Below are positions 33,726 to 43,686 of a stretch of DNA of 64,000 bases, one piece after another. The first letter of the stretch is position 1; every line of letters begins with the position of its first letter. Source of the stretch: Sphingobacterium spiritivorum ATCC 33861 (GTDB lineage: Bacteria > Bacteroidota > Bacteroidia > Sphingobacteriales > Sphingobacteriaceae). The stretch covers positions 372,001-436,000 of the forward strand of contig NZ_GL379770.1 in NCBI RefSeq assembly GCF_000143765.1. The letters are read 5' to 3'. The notes below the pieces were generated by a model that saw nothing but the letters and a program-made list of their open reading frames with translations, had not been told where the DNA came from and made no database searches. A program made the translations under genes and the position numbers.

Positions 33726-36700
33726 TTACAATACTCCCCGTGACATATAAATACTTTTTGTCGGTACTACGCTTTCCATAGCCTTTGGATTTTCTTGCTG
33801 CTTTTCGACTTGTTCTGTAGAATTTTCTATTGGTTCCGGAGTGTTAGATAACTGTATTTTCCGCTCAATTGCCGCCAACTCCGTTTTGAGTTCGCTAAGT
33901 CGGTTTTCTTTTGTCCACGTACCATTGATTACTTCCTTAAGTATTGGAATGTTTTTTTGGAAATCTGCCATATTCTCCTGTTCTTTTCTGATATAGGTGG
34001 GCAGCTTTTCCAATGCTTTAATAAAATTTAGTGAAGCTGTTTCGGGATCTTTTGCCATTACACCATTGTTGAATGTATATTTGATAGTACCCTCACCTTG
34101 AATAAAAAAACGGTTTACACGAATATCCACCCCCTCTTTTTGTGACATTTCCGTTTTTACCAAAAGTTGAAAGCCATACAGATTACCGATTTCTTCATAA
34201 TCCCCACCCGTTCGGGATTTGTCGGCAAGCTGATTGAGCTTTGCACCGATTTGTTTTATATCCGCATTGGGCGACAAAACGTCTAATTTAATAAGGTTGG
34301 CAACGGAACCGTCAGTGTTTTTTTGGATACGTCCCTGCAAATTATTCCAATCAAGGCTCATACGGTCATAGCGGGATTGGGCTTTTCCAAGTTCTGCCTC
34401 ATAATCTTCCAGTTTGTACTTGGCACTTGATTTTGAACGATTGAACGATTGCCTTTCGCTTTCCAATCCGGCAATCTGTTTCTCTATTTTAGCTTTGTCC
34501 AAAAGGTCGGTATTGCCCATAAGGATAGCTACATATTCCGAGAAATTCATACCCGACTTTTCATCCATACCACCTTCGTCAATCGTCCGTTTACCAAGAT
34601 TGTTGGATTTTAATTGGTCAATAAATAGCTGTTTGTTGTGCAGCAGGTTGAACTTATAACTATCCAGCGATTTTTCAACGGCATAGATGATTACATCCAC
34701 TTTATTGTCGTTAAAATGCTTGGCAATCTCATTGCCTTTGCGGATAGCCCTACCGTCCCTTTGCGCAAGGTCGGACGGTCGCCACGGCGTATCTAAATGG
34801 TGTACGGCAACGGCTCTTTTCTGTGCGTTCACACCTGTACCGAGCATACTCGTAGAACCGAAAAGGACACGGATTTTGCCCTCGTTCATTCCTTTGATTA
34901 GCTCTTTTCGTTGCTTGTCATTCTTCGCTTCCTGTATAAAGCGGATTTCGTGTGCAGGTATGTCGTGGTCTTCCACGAGCTTACGTTTGATTTCGGAGTA
35001 GATATTCCACTGATTTGGCTTGTATGTTCCCAAATCCGAGAAGATGAACTGCGTGCCTTTCTGTGCATTGAATTTATTGTAATATTTAGCAATATTATCT
35101 GCACAATGGGAAGCTTTGTTATCGGCGTGGTCTTGGTAATGGGGGCTTACCATTCGCATATCCAAAGACATCTTTCGAGCGTAGTCCGTAGCGATAAGCA
35201 TTTTTGCTTTTTCTTCTTTTTTAGATAGCGGTTTTCTGCCAAGTAATTCCCCTTTGCCTGATTTGGCAAACTCCATCAGCTTTTCAATAAACTTCTCCTG
35301 GTCTGGAGTTGGAGGTATGTTGTAAAATATCTCGTTCTTTTCGGGACGGTCTATTCCAATCATTTCGGCGGTACGGTAATCCGTGATTTCGGAGTAGAAT
35401 TGAGCGAGTTCCGGCACTTTGATAAAGTAGCGGAAACGCTCTTTTGCCACGATATTATTGGCGACCGAAAACTCATAATCGGTTGTTTTCTTTGCGTAGA
35501 TTGCCGCCCACGCATCAAACGAGTTAATGCCCTGTTTTGCCAAAGCCCTTGGTCGCAGGTATTTGAACAACAGGTACAATTCGGTCAGTGAATTGCTGAT
35601 AGTCGTACCCGAAAGGAAAGTTGCCCCCATATCCGCATCGGTACGTTCCTGTATAGTCCGTATAGCAAACAAAAGATTCAGTGCCTTTAGGCTTCCCTGT
35701 TGATTGCCCAATCCTGCAACCCTTGAATGCCTTGTGTTGAAAATCAGGTTTTTGAATTGGTGGCTTTCGTCTACAAATAAATGGTCGATACCCATCATCT
35801 TGAAGTCCACAATATCATCTTTGCGGTTTTCAATGTCGTGTTGCAGGGTTTTCAGCTTGACTTCGAGGTTTTCTTTCTGTTTCTCTGCTCCGGCGAGCAT
35901 ACCCCGGGTTACTTCATCGCCCTGACTTCGCAAAACGTCAAGATTTTCCTCCACACTGTCCAGTTCGGATTGCAGGATTTCCTTTTGTATTTCGGGCGAT
36001 TGGGGTATCATTCCGAACTGGTCGTGGGTCAATATCACACAATCCCACTCGTTGTTCTTAATATCTCCGAAAATCCGCAGTCGTTTTTGGGGCGTAAAAT
36101 CATCAATGCCCGGATAGAGTATTTTAGCGTGCGGATAGGCGGTGCGGTAGGCTTCGGCAATTTCAGGTATATTCGCTTTCAACCCGATAATCATCGGTTT
36201 GTGAGCCAGTCCCAAACGCTTCATTTCCTGTGCACCCGTGCACATTATCAACGTCTTTCCGGCACCTACTTCATGGTCGCAGATAGCACCGTTATTGAGC
36301 TTTATTATCCAGACAGCATCCTTTTGGCTTGAATACAGGTCTTCAATACCCAATGCTTTTCGGTCCAATTCCGGAAACACCTGATGGGAACCGTCGTAGT
36401 GCGGTCGGACAAAACAGTTAAAGGTGTCGTTGTATTGGTCAGTCATCCTTATCTTGAACTCATCGTTTTGGGCGTGGAGCCAATCGTTAAAGGAGGTTCG
36501 GATTTCGTCAATCTTGGTATTCGCCATTTGTATGGCTTCCATATCCCGTACCTTGACATTCTTTCCGTCAACCTGTACCGTTTTGGAAATATCGGGTGTG
36601 GTATTGACAAGGGCGTGCTTGAGCAGGGCAATCCCGTCATACGTCCGGCTTTGGGCTTTGACCGCATATTTATCCCATATATGGACATTTTTCTGTTTGC

Positions 36701-39158
36701 AGGTGACGGAAAAATCATCGGCACTGTCCGAATAGTGGATTTTCACATCTGCGTCGAACAGATGCGATGCAAATCGGGCGTAGATGCCAGTGGGTATCCA
36801 GCGTTCGCCCAGATTAAAATCGAGTTCCTCAAATTCGATACGTCTTGGTCGGGCTTCTTCCAAAACGGTAAGGCTTTCTTTAGCTTGGGTATCATCGGGA
36901 TTGCTTTCGAGGTAATCTCTTATTTCGTTGGCTTTCTCCACTACATTGCCCGCAACCCAGCGTTCGAATATTTCATATTCCTTTTGCAATGGATTGTAGT
37001 AGATGAGACCGTGTAAGGCTTCTTTCAAAGCATCAGCAGGCATACCGCTGATTTCGGACATAAAGTCCAAATCCACGCTTCCGTATTTGTTCAGCGAAGC
37101 CGATAACGCTTCTTCGGGATTGTCCGTTGCAATGGTTGCGGTAGAAAAACTTACAGGACGGCTGAATATATCTGCCTTATGGATTACACCACCAACGACA
37201 CGCTCCAGATAGGGCATTTCTTTGCCTACACTGTCTGTTTTGATGAGCTTGATATTGTCCGCACTGTTGAGATTTCCGTACCTTTTGACAAAAGCATCGT
37301 ATAAGCGGTTAAGGTTTTCCCTTTCTTCCTTGTGTTCTGAATGTTTCTCGGCTTCTTTTTGGTAGAGGTCGATATAGGTATCACGAACTTGGATATATGC
37401 TTCGGCTCTTGCTTTTTGCAAAGACGGTAACTGCAACGGGTGGAATATTGCCCTTGCATCACTTTTATCCACTTCCTGCAAATAGCCGACCCAACCGTTA
37501 TCTACGACAAGGCAATCGTTACGGTGAAACTGTTGGAGTTCGTCACTGTACGGAGCAGGTTCGGGAACAGTAGCAGGTACGGTACCGGCTGACTTATCGG
37601 CTTGGCCATTACTGTTTGCCTGTGAAAATAAATCGCCGATTGTTTTCTGTTTTGTGCCATTGGTTTGTAAGGTTTTATTGACCGTGCCGTTTGATGCTGG
37701 AGATGTATAGGACTGTTGCATCGCTCCGCTAAAGAGGTCGGTTTGCCGACCTCTTGGGGTACGTTTTCTTTTTGTCGTTTGTCTTTTGGCTTGGGTGGTT
37801 TTCTTTGGCGGGGTAATAACCGCTACGGTTTCATTTACATTTTCAAACAGGTCGAAAATGCTTAGCTGTTTTAATTCCTGCTGGCTTTCCTGTACAATGG
37901 CTGGTGCAGTAAAACGCGGTCGTTCGGGTTGTATGATTTCGGGTTCAGTAGCCGGAGGTGCCGGCGTTGGCGTAATCGGAATTTGTACGATAGGTTCATC
38001 GTTGCTTTCGCCTTTGTACAAATCAAAATTCAGGTGCTTTCCAAAATCTTCGGAAAGCATTTGCTTCAAATCTTTGGCAATCCCCGCAACACCGTCTTTA
38101 TGCGTATAGATAATTGCAGGTTTTCCGTATGGGTCGGTATCTATCTTACGGTCGGTATGTATGACCCTCGTACCGTCACGGAAAAAAGCATTGCTTGAAG
38201 TATCGTATTTGGTCTGCCTGCTTTGGCAAAACAGCTCTTCCAATTCGCTCAGAGGTTGTTTTGCCGTATTCTTTTGCAGGATAATCAGGTCGCTTCCGAC
38301 TTCTGTACCTGCATATTCCGTGAACAGGTTGTTTGGCAATCGGACAACCGACACCAGATGGTTGCTTTTCATTAACGCCCTACGTATCGGCTCATTGTTG
38401 GGGCTGTTTAAAATTCCTTGCGAAGTAATAAATACCTGCAAACCACCCTCACGGAGCATATCGTTTCCTTTCAAAAAGAAATAATTGTGTATGCTACGGG
38501 CAGCCTGTATTTTTGCGGGGTCTTTGCTTCGGGAAAACGTAAGATCGAACACGGAAGTATCGCCAAACGGAATGTTGCTTGCAACAACATCATAGCTATT
38601 TTGTTCCTTTTCGGGGATTTCCTCATAACCGCTCACACGGATATTGCTTTCGGGATAGAGGTGTTTTAGGATTTTGCCTGTCAGCAAATCTTTTTCATAG
38701 GCAGTTACTTTGGTTTGTTGGTTTTCGGAAAAGGATTGTATAAACGAGCCGATACCTGCGGAGGGTTCAAGGAATTTCTGAATATTTACATCGCTTTCCC
38801 GCAGGGTTTCGGAAATTGCATCAATTACCTGTGGAGGTGTATAAAAAGCCGTCAGCACGGAGCTTTTCATACTGTCCACGTATCGGCGGTATTGCTTATC
38901 GTCTTCGGACTTTTCTTTGAGCAGTTTGTGGAGTTCCAGCGTAATGGGGAATAAATCGTGTTCGGTTTTCCTCCAATGGTTGATATCTATTTCATTTGCT
39001 ATGGGGTTCAATACGAATTTAAGACCGCCAAATCCGCTGTATTGTTTCATTGACAGTCTTTCACCCACGGTAGCGTTTCGTTGCTCTTTTTCCAATGTAA
39101 AGGCAATCCGCAGGGCTTCGATATTGTCCAAGAGATGCTGCCGTTTACTGAAGCCCAT
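33726..39158 (-). CDS. Giant N6-DNA methylase/SNF2-type helicase fusion (ICE-borne)
   Basis: 1810 residues starting MGFSKRQ (overlapping the DUF1896 stop by 14 nt). The N-terminal third has an S-adenosylmethionine methylase: [12 protein letters not shown] (about 134-146) and [10 protein letters not shown] (NPPF-like, about 190). A low-complexity Pro/Thr linker (about 385-540) follows. The helicase part has [14 protein letters not shown] (Walker A, about 955), [10 protein letters not shown] (DEAH-like, about 1125), and [15 protein letters not shown]...[19 protein letters not shown] (motifs V-VI, about 1430-1490). The end is coiled-coil. Such proteins are frequent in Bacteroidota ICEs and may protect or process element DNA; the true role is unknown. 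Confidence 0.85.
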   Translation of the reverse strand: MGFSKRQHLLDNIEALRIAFTLEKEQRNATVGERLSMKQYSGFGGLKFVLNPIANEIDINHWRKTEHDLFPITLELHKLLKEKSEDDKQYRRYVDSMKSSVLTAFYTPPQVIDAISETLRESDVNIQKFLEPSAGIGSFIQSFSENQQTKVTAYEKDLLTGKILKHLYPESNIRVSGYEEIPEKEQNSYDVVASNIPFGDTSVFDLTFSRSKDPAKIQAARSIHNYFFLKGNDMLREGGLQVFITSQGILNSPNNEPIRRALMKSNHLVSVVRLPNNLFTEYAGTEVGSDLIILQKNTAKQPLSELEELFCQSRQTKYDTSSNAFFRDGTRVIHTDRKIDTDPYGKPAIIYTHKDGVAGIAKDLKQMLSEDFGKHLNFDLYKGESNDEPIVQIPITPTPAPPATEPEIIQPERPRFTAPAIVQESQQELKQLSIFDLFENVNETVAVITPPKKTTQAKRQTTKRKRTPRGRQTDLFSGAMQQSYTSPASNGTVNKTLQTNGTKQKTIGDLFSQANSNGQADKSAGTVPATVPEPAPYSDELQQFHRNDCLVVDNGWVGYLQEVDKSDARAIFHPLQLPSLQKARAEAYIQVRDTYIDLYQKEAEKHSEHKEERENLNRLYDAFVKRYGNLNSADNIKLIKTDSVGKEMPYLERVVGGVIHKADIFSRPVSFSTATIATDNPEEALSASLNKYGSVDLDFMSEISGMPADALKEALHGLIYYNPLQKEYEIFERWVAGNVVEKANEIRDYLESNPDDTQAKESLTVLEEARPRRIEFEELDFNLGERWIPTGIYARFASHLFDADVKIHYSDSADDFSVTCKQKNVHIWDKYAVKAQSRTYDGIALLKHALVNTTPDISKTVQVDGKNVKVRDMEAIQMANTKIDEIRTSFNDWLHAQNDEFKIRMTDQYNDTFNCFVRPHYDGSHQVFPELDRKALGIEDLYSSQKDAVWIIKLNNGAICDHEVGAGKTLIMCTGAQEMKRLGLAHKPMIIGLKANIPEIAEAYRTAYPHAKILYPGIDDFTPQKRLRIFGDIKNNEWDCVILTHDQFGMIPQSPEIQKEILQSELDSVEENLDVLRSQGDEVTRGMLAGAEKQKENLEVKLKTLQHDIENRKDDIVDFKMMGIDHLFVDESHQFKNLIFNTRHSRVAGLGNQQGSLKALNLLFAIRTIQERTDADMGATFLSGTTISNSLTELYLLFKYLRPRALAKQGINSFDAWAAIYAKKTTDYEFSVANNIVAKERFRYFIKVPELAQFYSEITDYRTAEMIGIDRPEKNEIFYNIPPTPDQEKFIEKLMEFAKSGKGELLGRKPLSKKEEKAKMLIATDYARKMSLDMRMVSPHYQDHADNKASHCADNIAKYYNKFNAQKGTQFIFSDLGTYKPNQWNIYSEIKRKLVEDHDIPAHEIRFIQEAKNDKQRKELIKGMNEGKIRVLFGSTSMLGTGVNAQKRAVAVHHLDTPWRPSDLAQRDGRAIRKGNEIAKHFNDNKVDVIIYAVEKSLDSYKFNLLHNKQLFIDQLKSNNLGKRTIDEGGMDEKSGMNFSEYVAILMGNTDLLDKAKIEKQIAGLESERQSFNRSKSSAKYKLEDYEAELGKAQSRYDRMSLDWNNLQGRIQKNTDGSVANLIKLDVLSPNADIKQIGAKLNQLADKSRTGGDYEEIGNLYGFQLLVKTEMSQKEGVDIRVNRFFIQGEGTIKYTFNNGVMAKDPETASLNFIKALEKLPTYIRKEQENMADFQKNIPILKEVINGTWTKENRLSELKTELAAIERKIQLSNTPEPIENSTEQVEKQQENPKAMESVVPTKSIYMSRGVL

Positions 39159-39582
39159 TTTCCTCAATCCATATTGCGATGGTTCCGGTTATCTCGGTAT
39201 AGAGCAGGTCAAACTCATAACCGTAGGCAAAATCATCGGCTAGTTCATATTGGGCGAAAACATTCTCGCAAACAGGGAACATTTTCAGAGCGAACCGCCG
39301 CAGTTCCTCGTCTGCCATTAGGGTATCGAACTCATTGCATACTACCTGAAAAACCATATCAAACTTGGAGAAGTGCAAACCCTCAAAGAGTATGTAATTC
39401 GCTATCTCATTACATTGCTCAATGGCATTGCCGGAACGGAACGCATCCTCATAGGCATTGGCAGCCCACGAGGAACGCTGGTCAATAAATTTTTGGTTGC
39501 TGGCTTTTTCAGGGAAACTACTGTTCAGGAGTTCCTGTAGTCGTAAACGGAAATACGACAGGTCTTTTTGCTGTGTACTCAT
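39145..39582 (-). CDS. DUF1896 family protein
   Basis: 145 residues from [19 protein letters not shown]. Helical and acidic, with [41 protein letters not shown] (about 20-60) as the family hallmark, and no enzymatic motif. DUF1896 genes usually precede the large methylase-helicase in these ICEs, and here the two overlap by 14 nt, so they are translationally coupled. It may bind or guide the helicase; there is no direct evidence. Confidence 0.82.
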   Translation of the reverse strand: MSTQQKDLSYFRLRLQELLNSSFPEKASNQKFIDQRSSWAANAYEDAFRSGNAIEQCNEIANYILFEGLHFSKFDMVFQVVCNEFDTLMADEELRRFALKMFPVCENVFAQYELADDFAYGYEFDLLYTEITGTIAIWIEENGLQ

Positions 39583-39650
39583 AATTAAATTTTGTTTAGA
39601 ATTTTGCGTAAAACCTAAAATTAGAGCAGGGAGCAAGAGCCTTTGAAGAA

Positions 39651-39682
39651 GTGGCAGGGTTTGGCTTCGGGAGGCAGGATTT
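39651..39682. repeat. Imperfect 32-bp direct repeat, copy 1
   Basis: Starts GTGGCAGGGTTTGGCTT and continues CGGGAGGCAGGATTT. It differs at 5 of 32 positions from copy 2 at 40064-40095. The two flank the methyltransferase remnant, one at its 3' side and one upstream. Related GGCAG...TTTGGCT strings lie in front of traE (about 1483-1507) and traA (about 7207-7220). Confidence 0.6.
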
Positions 39683-39695
39683 GGCAGAACAGTGT

Positions 39696-40025
39696 TTATT
39701 CAGATATCGTTATAGAGTTGTCCACTTCATTGACATATACGTCCGACCCATCAAAATCATCATCATCGTTTTGGGAACTTTGTCTTGTAAAAAGCTCCAG
39801 TCTGTCAACTTGCCCAAAAAGCCGAACAATACGCTTTCTGATTTTGTCAGGTTTTTCGGATTGTCTTCCACGGGGAGATATAAGCACCTGTGGAACATCT
39901 CTTGCATGTCTTTCAAGAGGTTTTCCCTTTGTGAACAGTAGGACGATTTCTGCATTTGCCCGTGTAATATATCCCATTCCAATAAAAACCCAATCATTGT
40001 TCCTGTTCGTTTTTTTTTCTTGCAA
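39696..40025 (-). pseudogene. C-terminal remnant of an MT-A70 family adenine methyltransferase
   Basis: About 109 codons reading NDWVFIGMGYITRANAEIVLLFTKGKPLER, then RDVPQVLISPRGRQSEKPDKIRKRI and DRLELFTRQ: the C-terminal half of MT-A70 type DNA methyltransferases. The catalytic DPPW segment and the rest of the N-terminal half are missing; upstream (40026-40160) there is no matching frame. The tail is followed by an acidic NDDDDFDGSD end. A truncated gene left between two direct repeats, just beside the arsenic operon, so cargo insertion is the likely cause. Confidence 0.75.
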
Positions 40026-40063
40026 CGGCTAAGGTATCAGCGAGAAGAAAAGGTCGACTGAAA

Positions 40064-40095
40064 GTGGCAGAGTTTGGCTTTGAGAGGTAGGGTTT
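40064..40095. repeat. Imperfect 32-bp direct repeat, copy 2
   Basis: Starts GTGGCAGAGTTTGGCTT and continues TGAGAGGTAGGGTTT. The partner is at 39651. It lies between the methyltransferase remnant and the arsR promoter, at the edge of the arsenic cargo. Confidence 0.6.
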
Positions 40096-40161
40096 TACCA
40101 CACATAAGATTATTAAAAGAATTGATTGTTTTTTTACAAACCATATTATATCTAAATTTAT

Positions 40162-40179
40162 TATCGTAATATTGCGATA
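40162..40179 (+). promoter_or_regulatory. ArsR operator 1
   Basis: TATCGTAATATTGCGATA, a dyad with TATCG/CGATA arms, ending 15 nt before the arsR ATG. Its reverse complement recurs with one changed base at 40547-40563, ahead of the next gene. ArsR repressors bind such AT-rich dyads, so both sites probably belong to this regulator. Confidence 0.72.
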
Positions 40180-40194
40180 TATAAAAAACAAAGC

Positions 40195-40524
40195 ATGGGA
40201 CTTACTAAATCAGAAATATTCACGGACGAGCAAAACAGATTAGCTTCTCTATTTAAGGTTCTGGCACACCCTGCAAGGGTTGCCATACTTCAATATATCA
40301 TTAACCAGAAAGCCTGTATCTGTAATGATCTGGTCGAGGAATTGGGATTGGCACAGGCTACGATTTCTCAGCATTTAAAGGAGTTAAAGAGTATCGGCAT
40401 CATTCAAGGCACAATCGAGGTTAAATCTGTTTGTTATTGCATCGATAAAAATGTTTGGAAAAAAATCCAAGCAGATTTTAATTCATTCTTTGATCAGGAA
40501 GTAAAGGTAAACAAGTGCTGTTAG
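40195..40524 (+). CDS. arsR: ArsR-family repressor of the arsenic operon
   Basis: 109 residues. Winged helix with LFKVLAHPARVAILQYIINQKACICNDLVEELGLAQATISQHLKELKSIG (about 21-70). ACICND is the alpha3 Cys-x-Cys region that binds As(III), and a terminal NKCC adds two further thiols. The family normally dissociates from DNA on arsenite binding. It is the first gene of arsR-DUF6428-arsC-acr3. A second operator in the 75-nt gap to the next gene suggests separate control of the downstream part. Confidence 0.9.
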   Translation: MGLTKSEIFTDEQNRLASLFKVLAHPARVAILQYIINQKACICNDLVEELGLAQATISQHLKELKSIGIIQGTIEVKSVCYCIDKNVWKKIQADFNSFFDQEVKVNKCC

Positions 40525-40546
40525 CCGTGTTTTTTTAATATTTAAC

Positions 40547-40563
40547 ATCGCTATATTACGATA
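40547..40563 (+). promoter_or_regulatory. ArsR operator 2
   Basis: ATCGCTATATTACGATA, the reverse complement of operator 1 with one difference. It lies 36 nt before the DUF6428 start and downstream of arsR. A T-rich tract (TTTTTTT, about 40529-40537) just upstream could end or pause the arsR transcript. Confidence 0.7.
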
Positions 40564-40599
40564 CAATATTTTAATAAATCATTTCAAAATTCAAAAACA

Positions 40600-41064
40600 A
40601 TGAAACTATCAAACATCAAAGAAATCTTACCAACATTGGACAATGTTGAATTTCAATTAGCGGACGGAACATTTGTCCCCAAACATTTCCACGTTACGGA
40701 GGTAGGTATTGTTACAAAACATTTTATTGATTGTGGCGGAACGATCAGAAATGAAAAGGTCGTCAACTTCCAGTTGTGGAACGCCAACGATTTTGAACAC
40801 AGGCTAAAGCCGACCAAACTATTGAACATCATCAAACTGTCCGAAGAAAAATTGGATATTCAAGATGCCGAAATAGAAGTGGAATACCAAAGCGAAACCA
40901 TTGGCAAATACAATCTGGATTTTAACGGAAACCATTTTGTACTGAAAAACAAACAAACCGCTTGTTTGGCAAGTGATGCCTGCGGTATTCCTGCCGAAAA
41001 ACAAAAAGTAGAATTATCAGAGCTGAACAGTGCTTGCTGTTCGCCTAATTCGGACTGTTGTTAA
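40600..41064 (+). CDS. DUF6428 protein of the arsenic operon
   Basis: 154 residues. A beta-rich body with KHFHVTEVGIVTKHFIDCGG (about 28-47) and QLWNANDFEHRLKP, then a cysteine-rich end LASDACGIPAEKQ...SACCSPNSDCC. DUF6428 proteins are regular members of Bacteroidota ars operons between arsR and arsC; the function is unknown, but the terminal Cys pairs could bind As(III) and pass it to Acr3. It ends 19 nt before arsC. Confidence 0.82.
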   Translation: MKLSNIKEILPTLDNVEFQLADGTFVPKHFHVTEVGIVTKHFIDCGGTIRNEKVVNFQLWNANDFEHRLKPTKLLNIIKLSEEKLDIQDAEIEVEYQSETIGKYNLDFNGNHFVLKNKQTACLASDACGIPAEKQKVELSELNSACCSPNSDCC

Positions 41065-41083
41065 ACCCTATAAACCAATCGTA

Positions 41084-41698
41084 ATGTACAAGAATTTAGC
41101 TGAAACCATAAAGGGAATATCTGATGTTCAGACCGTAAGCGAAGAACGTAAAACCATATTGCAACCCTTGATAGACTTCGTACAACAAAAAGTAAGCAAC
41201 GGACAGGTAATAAATCTCAATTTCATCTGTACACACAATTCACGAAGAAGCCATTTATCGCAGGTTTGGGCACAGGTGGCAAGTGTATATTACCATATCC
41301 CGAATGTATATTGCTATTCGGGCGGTACGGAAGAAACGGCATTATTTCCGAAAGTAGTGGAAACATTGAATGAACAGGGTTTTTCTGCTTTCAAAATTTC
41401 GGAAGCGGACAATCCTGTTTATGCTATTAAGTACAGTGAAAATGCTTTGCCGATTATCGGTTTTTCAAAAAAGTACGATAGCCCTTTCAATCCTGTATCG
41501 GCATTCACTGCCATTATGACCTGTTCACAGGCAGACGATGGCTGTCCTTTTATTGCAGGTGCAGAAAAGAGAATACCTATCACATTTGAAGACCCGAAGA
41601 TTTCAGACGGCACAACAGAGCAGACAAAGATATATGCGGAAAGGAGTTTGGAGATAGCAACTGAAATGTTCTATGTTTTTTCAATGATTAAAAAATAA
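41084..41698 (+). CDS. arsC: Arsenate reductase, low-molecular-weight phosphatase type
   Basis: 204 residues from MYKNLAETIKG; an in-frame GTG/TTG upstream lies inside DUF6428 and is less likely. The active loop FICTHNSRRSHLSQVW (about 47-62) has the CxxNxxR-S pattern of LMW tyrosine-phosphatase-like ArsC. Further Cys residues (YCYSGG, MTCSQADDGCPF) may serve as the thiol relay. It reduces As(V) to As(III) for export. It lies 3 nt before acr3. Confidence 0.9.
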   Translation: MYKNLAETIKGISDVQTVSEERKTILQPLIDFVQQKVSNGQVINLNFICTHNSRRSHLSQVWAQVASVYYHIPNVYCYSGGTEETALFPKVVETLNEQGFSAFKISEADNPVYAIKYSENALPIIGFSKKYDSPFNPVSAFTAIMTCSQADDGCPFIAGAEKRIPITFEDPKISDGTTEQTKIYAERSLEIATEMFYVFSMIKK

Positions 41699-41701
41699 CC
41701 A

Positions 41702-42730
41702 ATGCAACCAAAACTAAAATTTCTTGACCGTTACCTTACCCTATGGATATTCCTTGCTATGGCATTTGGCGTAGGATTAGGATATTTCTTTCCCAACATT
41801 TCTAACGTAACAGACAGCTTGTCCGTAGGAACCATTAATATCCCGCTGGCAATAGGTTTGATACTGATGATGTACCCGCCATTGGCAAAGGTGGATTATA
41901 CAGTATTGCCCAAAGCGTTTAAGGATAAAAAAGTAATTGGAATATCTTTATTCCTCAATTGGGTAATCGGTACGGTAATGATGTTCGGGTTAGCCGTTCT
42001 GTTTTTAAGGAATGAACCCGATTATATGACGGGATTGATTTTGATAGGATTGGCAAGATGTATCGCAATGGTAATTGTATGGAGCGACCTGGCAAAAGCC
42101 AACAGGGAATATACGGCACTATTGGTAGCGTTGAACAGTGTCTTTCAGATATTGAGTTACAGTTTTTTGGTTTGGCTTTTTATCAACGTATTGCCGAGTA
42201 AATTAGGATTAGCCAATTTCAATGTAAATGTATCAATGAAAGACGTTACCGAAAGCGTGTTGATATACTTGGGTATTCCTTTTTTTACAGGTTTCGTGAG
42301 CCGATATGTTCTTATAAAATCAAAAGGCATTGAATGGTACAATAGAAAATACATACCGGCAGTATCACCTATTACACTTTACGCATTATTGTTTACCATT
42401 GTACTGATGTTCAGTTTGAAAGGCGACAAGATATTGGAGTTGCCAGTGGACGTGATTAAGATAGCCATACCGCTAATCATCTATTTTGTATTGATGTTTT
42501 TCGTGAGCTTTTTTATAAGCAAATCCCTGAATGTTCCTTATGACAGGAACGCGTCCATAGCATTTACAGCCACCGGGAACAATTTTGAATTGGCCATAGC
42601 CGTAGCCATTGCGGTTTTTGGTATTCATTCTCCACAGGCATTTGTTGGCGTTATCGGACCATTGGTCGAAGTGCCTGTACTGATACTATTGGTAAGGGCA
42701 AGTTTATGGTTGAAGAAGAAACTATACTAA
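41702..42730 (+). CDS. acr3: Acr3-family arsenite exporter
   Basis: 342 residues with ten membrane segments. LIGLARCIAMVIVWSDLA (about 116-133) contains the conserved Cys that Acr3 needs for As(III), and ATGNNFELAIAVAIAVFG (about 287-304) is the other family hallmark. It exports arsenite across the inner membrane using the proton motive force and completes the arsenic operon. No break is seen. Confidence 0.93.
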   Translation: MQPKLKFLDRYLTLWIFLAMAFGVGLGYFFPNISNVTDSLSVGTINIPLAIGLILMMYPPLAKVDYTVLPKAFKDKKVIGISLFLNWVIGTVMMFGLAVLFLRNEPDYMTGLILIGLARCIAMVIVWSDLAKANREYTALLVALNSVFQILSYSFLVWLFINVLPSKLGLANFNVNVSMKDVTESVLIYLGIPFFTGFVSRYVLIKSKGIEWYNRKYIPAVSPITLYALLFTIVLMFSLKGDKILELPVDVIKIAIPLIIYFVLMFFVSFFISKSLNVPYDRNASIAFTATGNNFELAIAVAIAVFGIHSPQAFVGVIGPLVEVPVLILLVRASLWLKKKLY

Positions 42731-42803
42731 GTTGATGTAAATAACTTAGCGGGATTTTAGAATTGTCAAGAAACTAAAATTAAACCCTCTGAATCCGGAG
42801 CGT

Positions 42804-43073
42804 TTATTGTTTGTTCAAGATGTGAAGCATCCTGCCCACCTCAATATCCATTCGGGAAAATGCAAACCATTTTTTGCCCAGGTCTTTGAGCGAAGCCCCT
42901 ATATGGTAAAGCTCCGCTTGGTCTATTATCAAAAATCGGTCGTGGGTATCGGAGAAAACCTTAATTTCAATCGGGAGGTATTGGCTGTTGTACCGTTTTA
43001 TGTCCAATTGTAGCTGATTGCTGATTGCTTTGGTGTAGATTGTTGCGGTTACATTTTGTTTTCGCTTAACCAA
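42804..43073 (-). pseudogene. C-terminal fragment of an ORF6N-type protein
   Basis: About 90 codons with NVTATIYTKAISNQLQLDIKRYNSQY, HDRFLIID and ELYHIGASLKDLGKKWFAFS. These are C-terminal features of ORF6N-domain proteins, with a PLD-like HxR...D pattern. The N-terminal DNA-binding ORF6N domain is absent. The homology stops at about 43070, exactly where an RND-pump fragment begins on the other strand. A truncated relic. Confidence 0.7.
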
Positions 43074-43686
43074 TATCGTTAGTGCCGTTGAGGAAATCCA
43101 ACAGATAGTGGGCGAAAAAATAAAGCTGCCCGAAGATTACCACATTGAATACGGTGGGCAATTTGAAGCGGAGGCAGAAGCATCGCAGACCTTGATTGCG
43201 ACCTCCCTGCTTTCCATTCTGATTATTTTCCTGATACTGTTCCGGGAGTTCAAAACGGTAAAGTTAGCCGCCATCATTTTAATCAACCTGTCTTTGGCAT
43301 TGATTGGCGGTGTGTTCAGCATCTATTTTACCAGTGGCATTTTGAGCATTCCTGCCATTATCGGTTTTATCACCTTGTTTGGTGTGGCTACCCGTAACGG
43401 CATCCTGCTCGTATCGCATTACAATACATTGTGTGATGAGGGGTTGGATTTGTACGATACGGTTATACAAGGCTCAAAGAACAGGTTAAGCCCCATCCTG
43501 ATGACGGCACTTACCGCAGGGCTGGCATTGATACCGCTTGCTATTGCGGGCGATTTGCCCGGCAACGAGATACAAAGTCCTATGGCAAAAGTGATATTGG
43601 GCGGCTTGCTTACTTCTACATTGCTCAACATTTTTATTGTTCCGGCGGTGTACTATTTATCTAACAAAAAAGCAGCTAAAGCATGA
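43072..43686 (+). pseudogene. C-terminal fragment of a CusA/CzcA-type RND pump
   Basis: About 204 codons: IVSAVEEIQQIVGEKIKLPEDYHIEYGGQFEAE, then the last membrane block (SLLSILIIFLILF, ILINLSLALIGGVFSIYF, GFITLFGVATRNGILLVSH, IQSPMAKVILGGLLTSTLL) through to the stop. Some 800 residues (porter domains and the first TM half) are missing. A GTG at 43108 could start a membrane peptide, but it could not pump. The frame enters directly from the ORF6N remnant, so a deletion or recombination joined the two. It overlaps the TolC start by 4 nt, as in intact operons. Confidence 0.85.

Noticed and set aside
36384..37016. Open frames on the plus strand within the methylase-helicase gene
   Set aside because: Antisense shadows of a clearly coding minus-strand gene; products lack family features.
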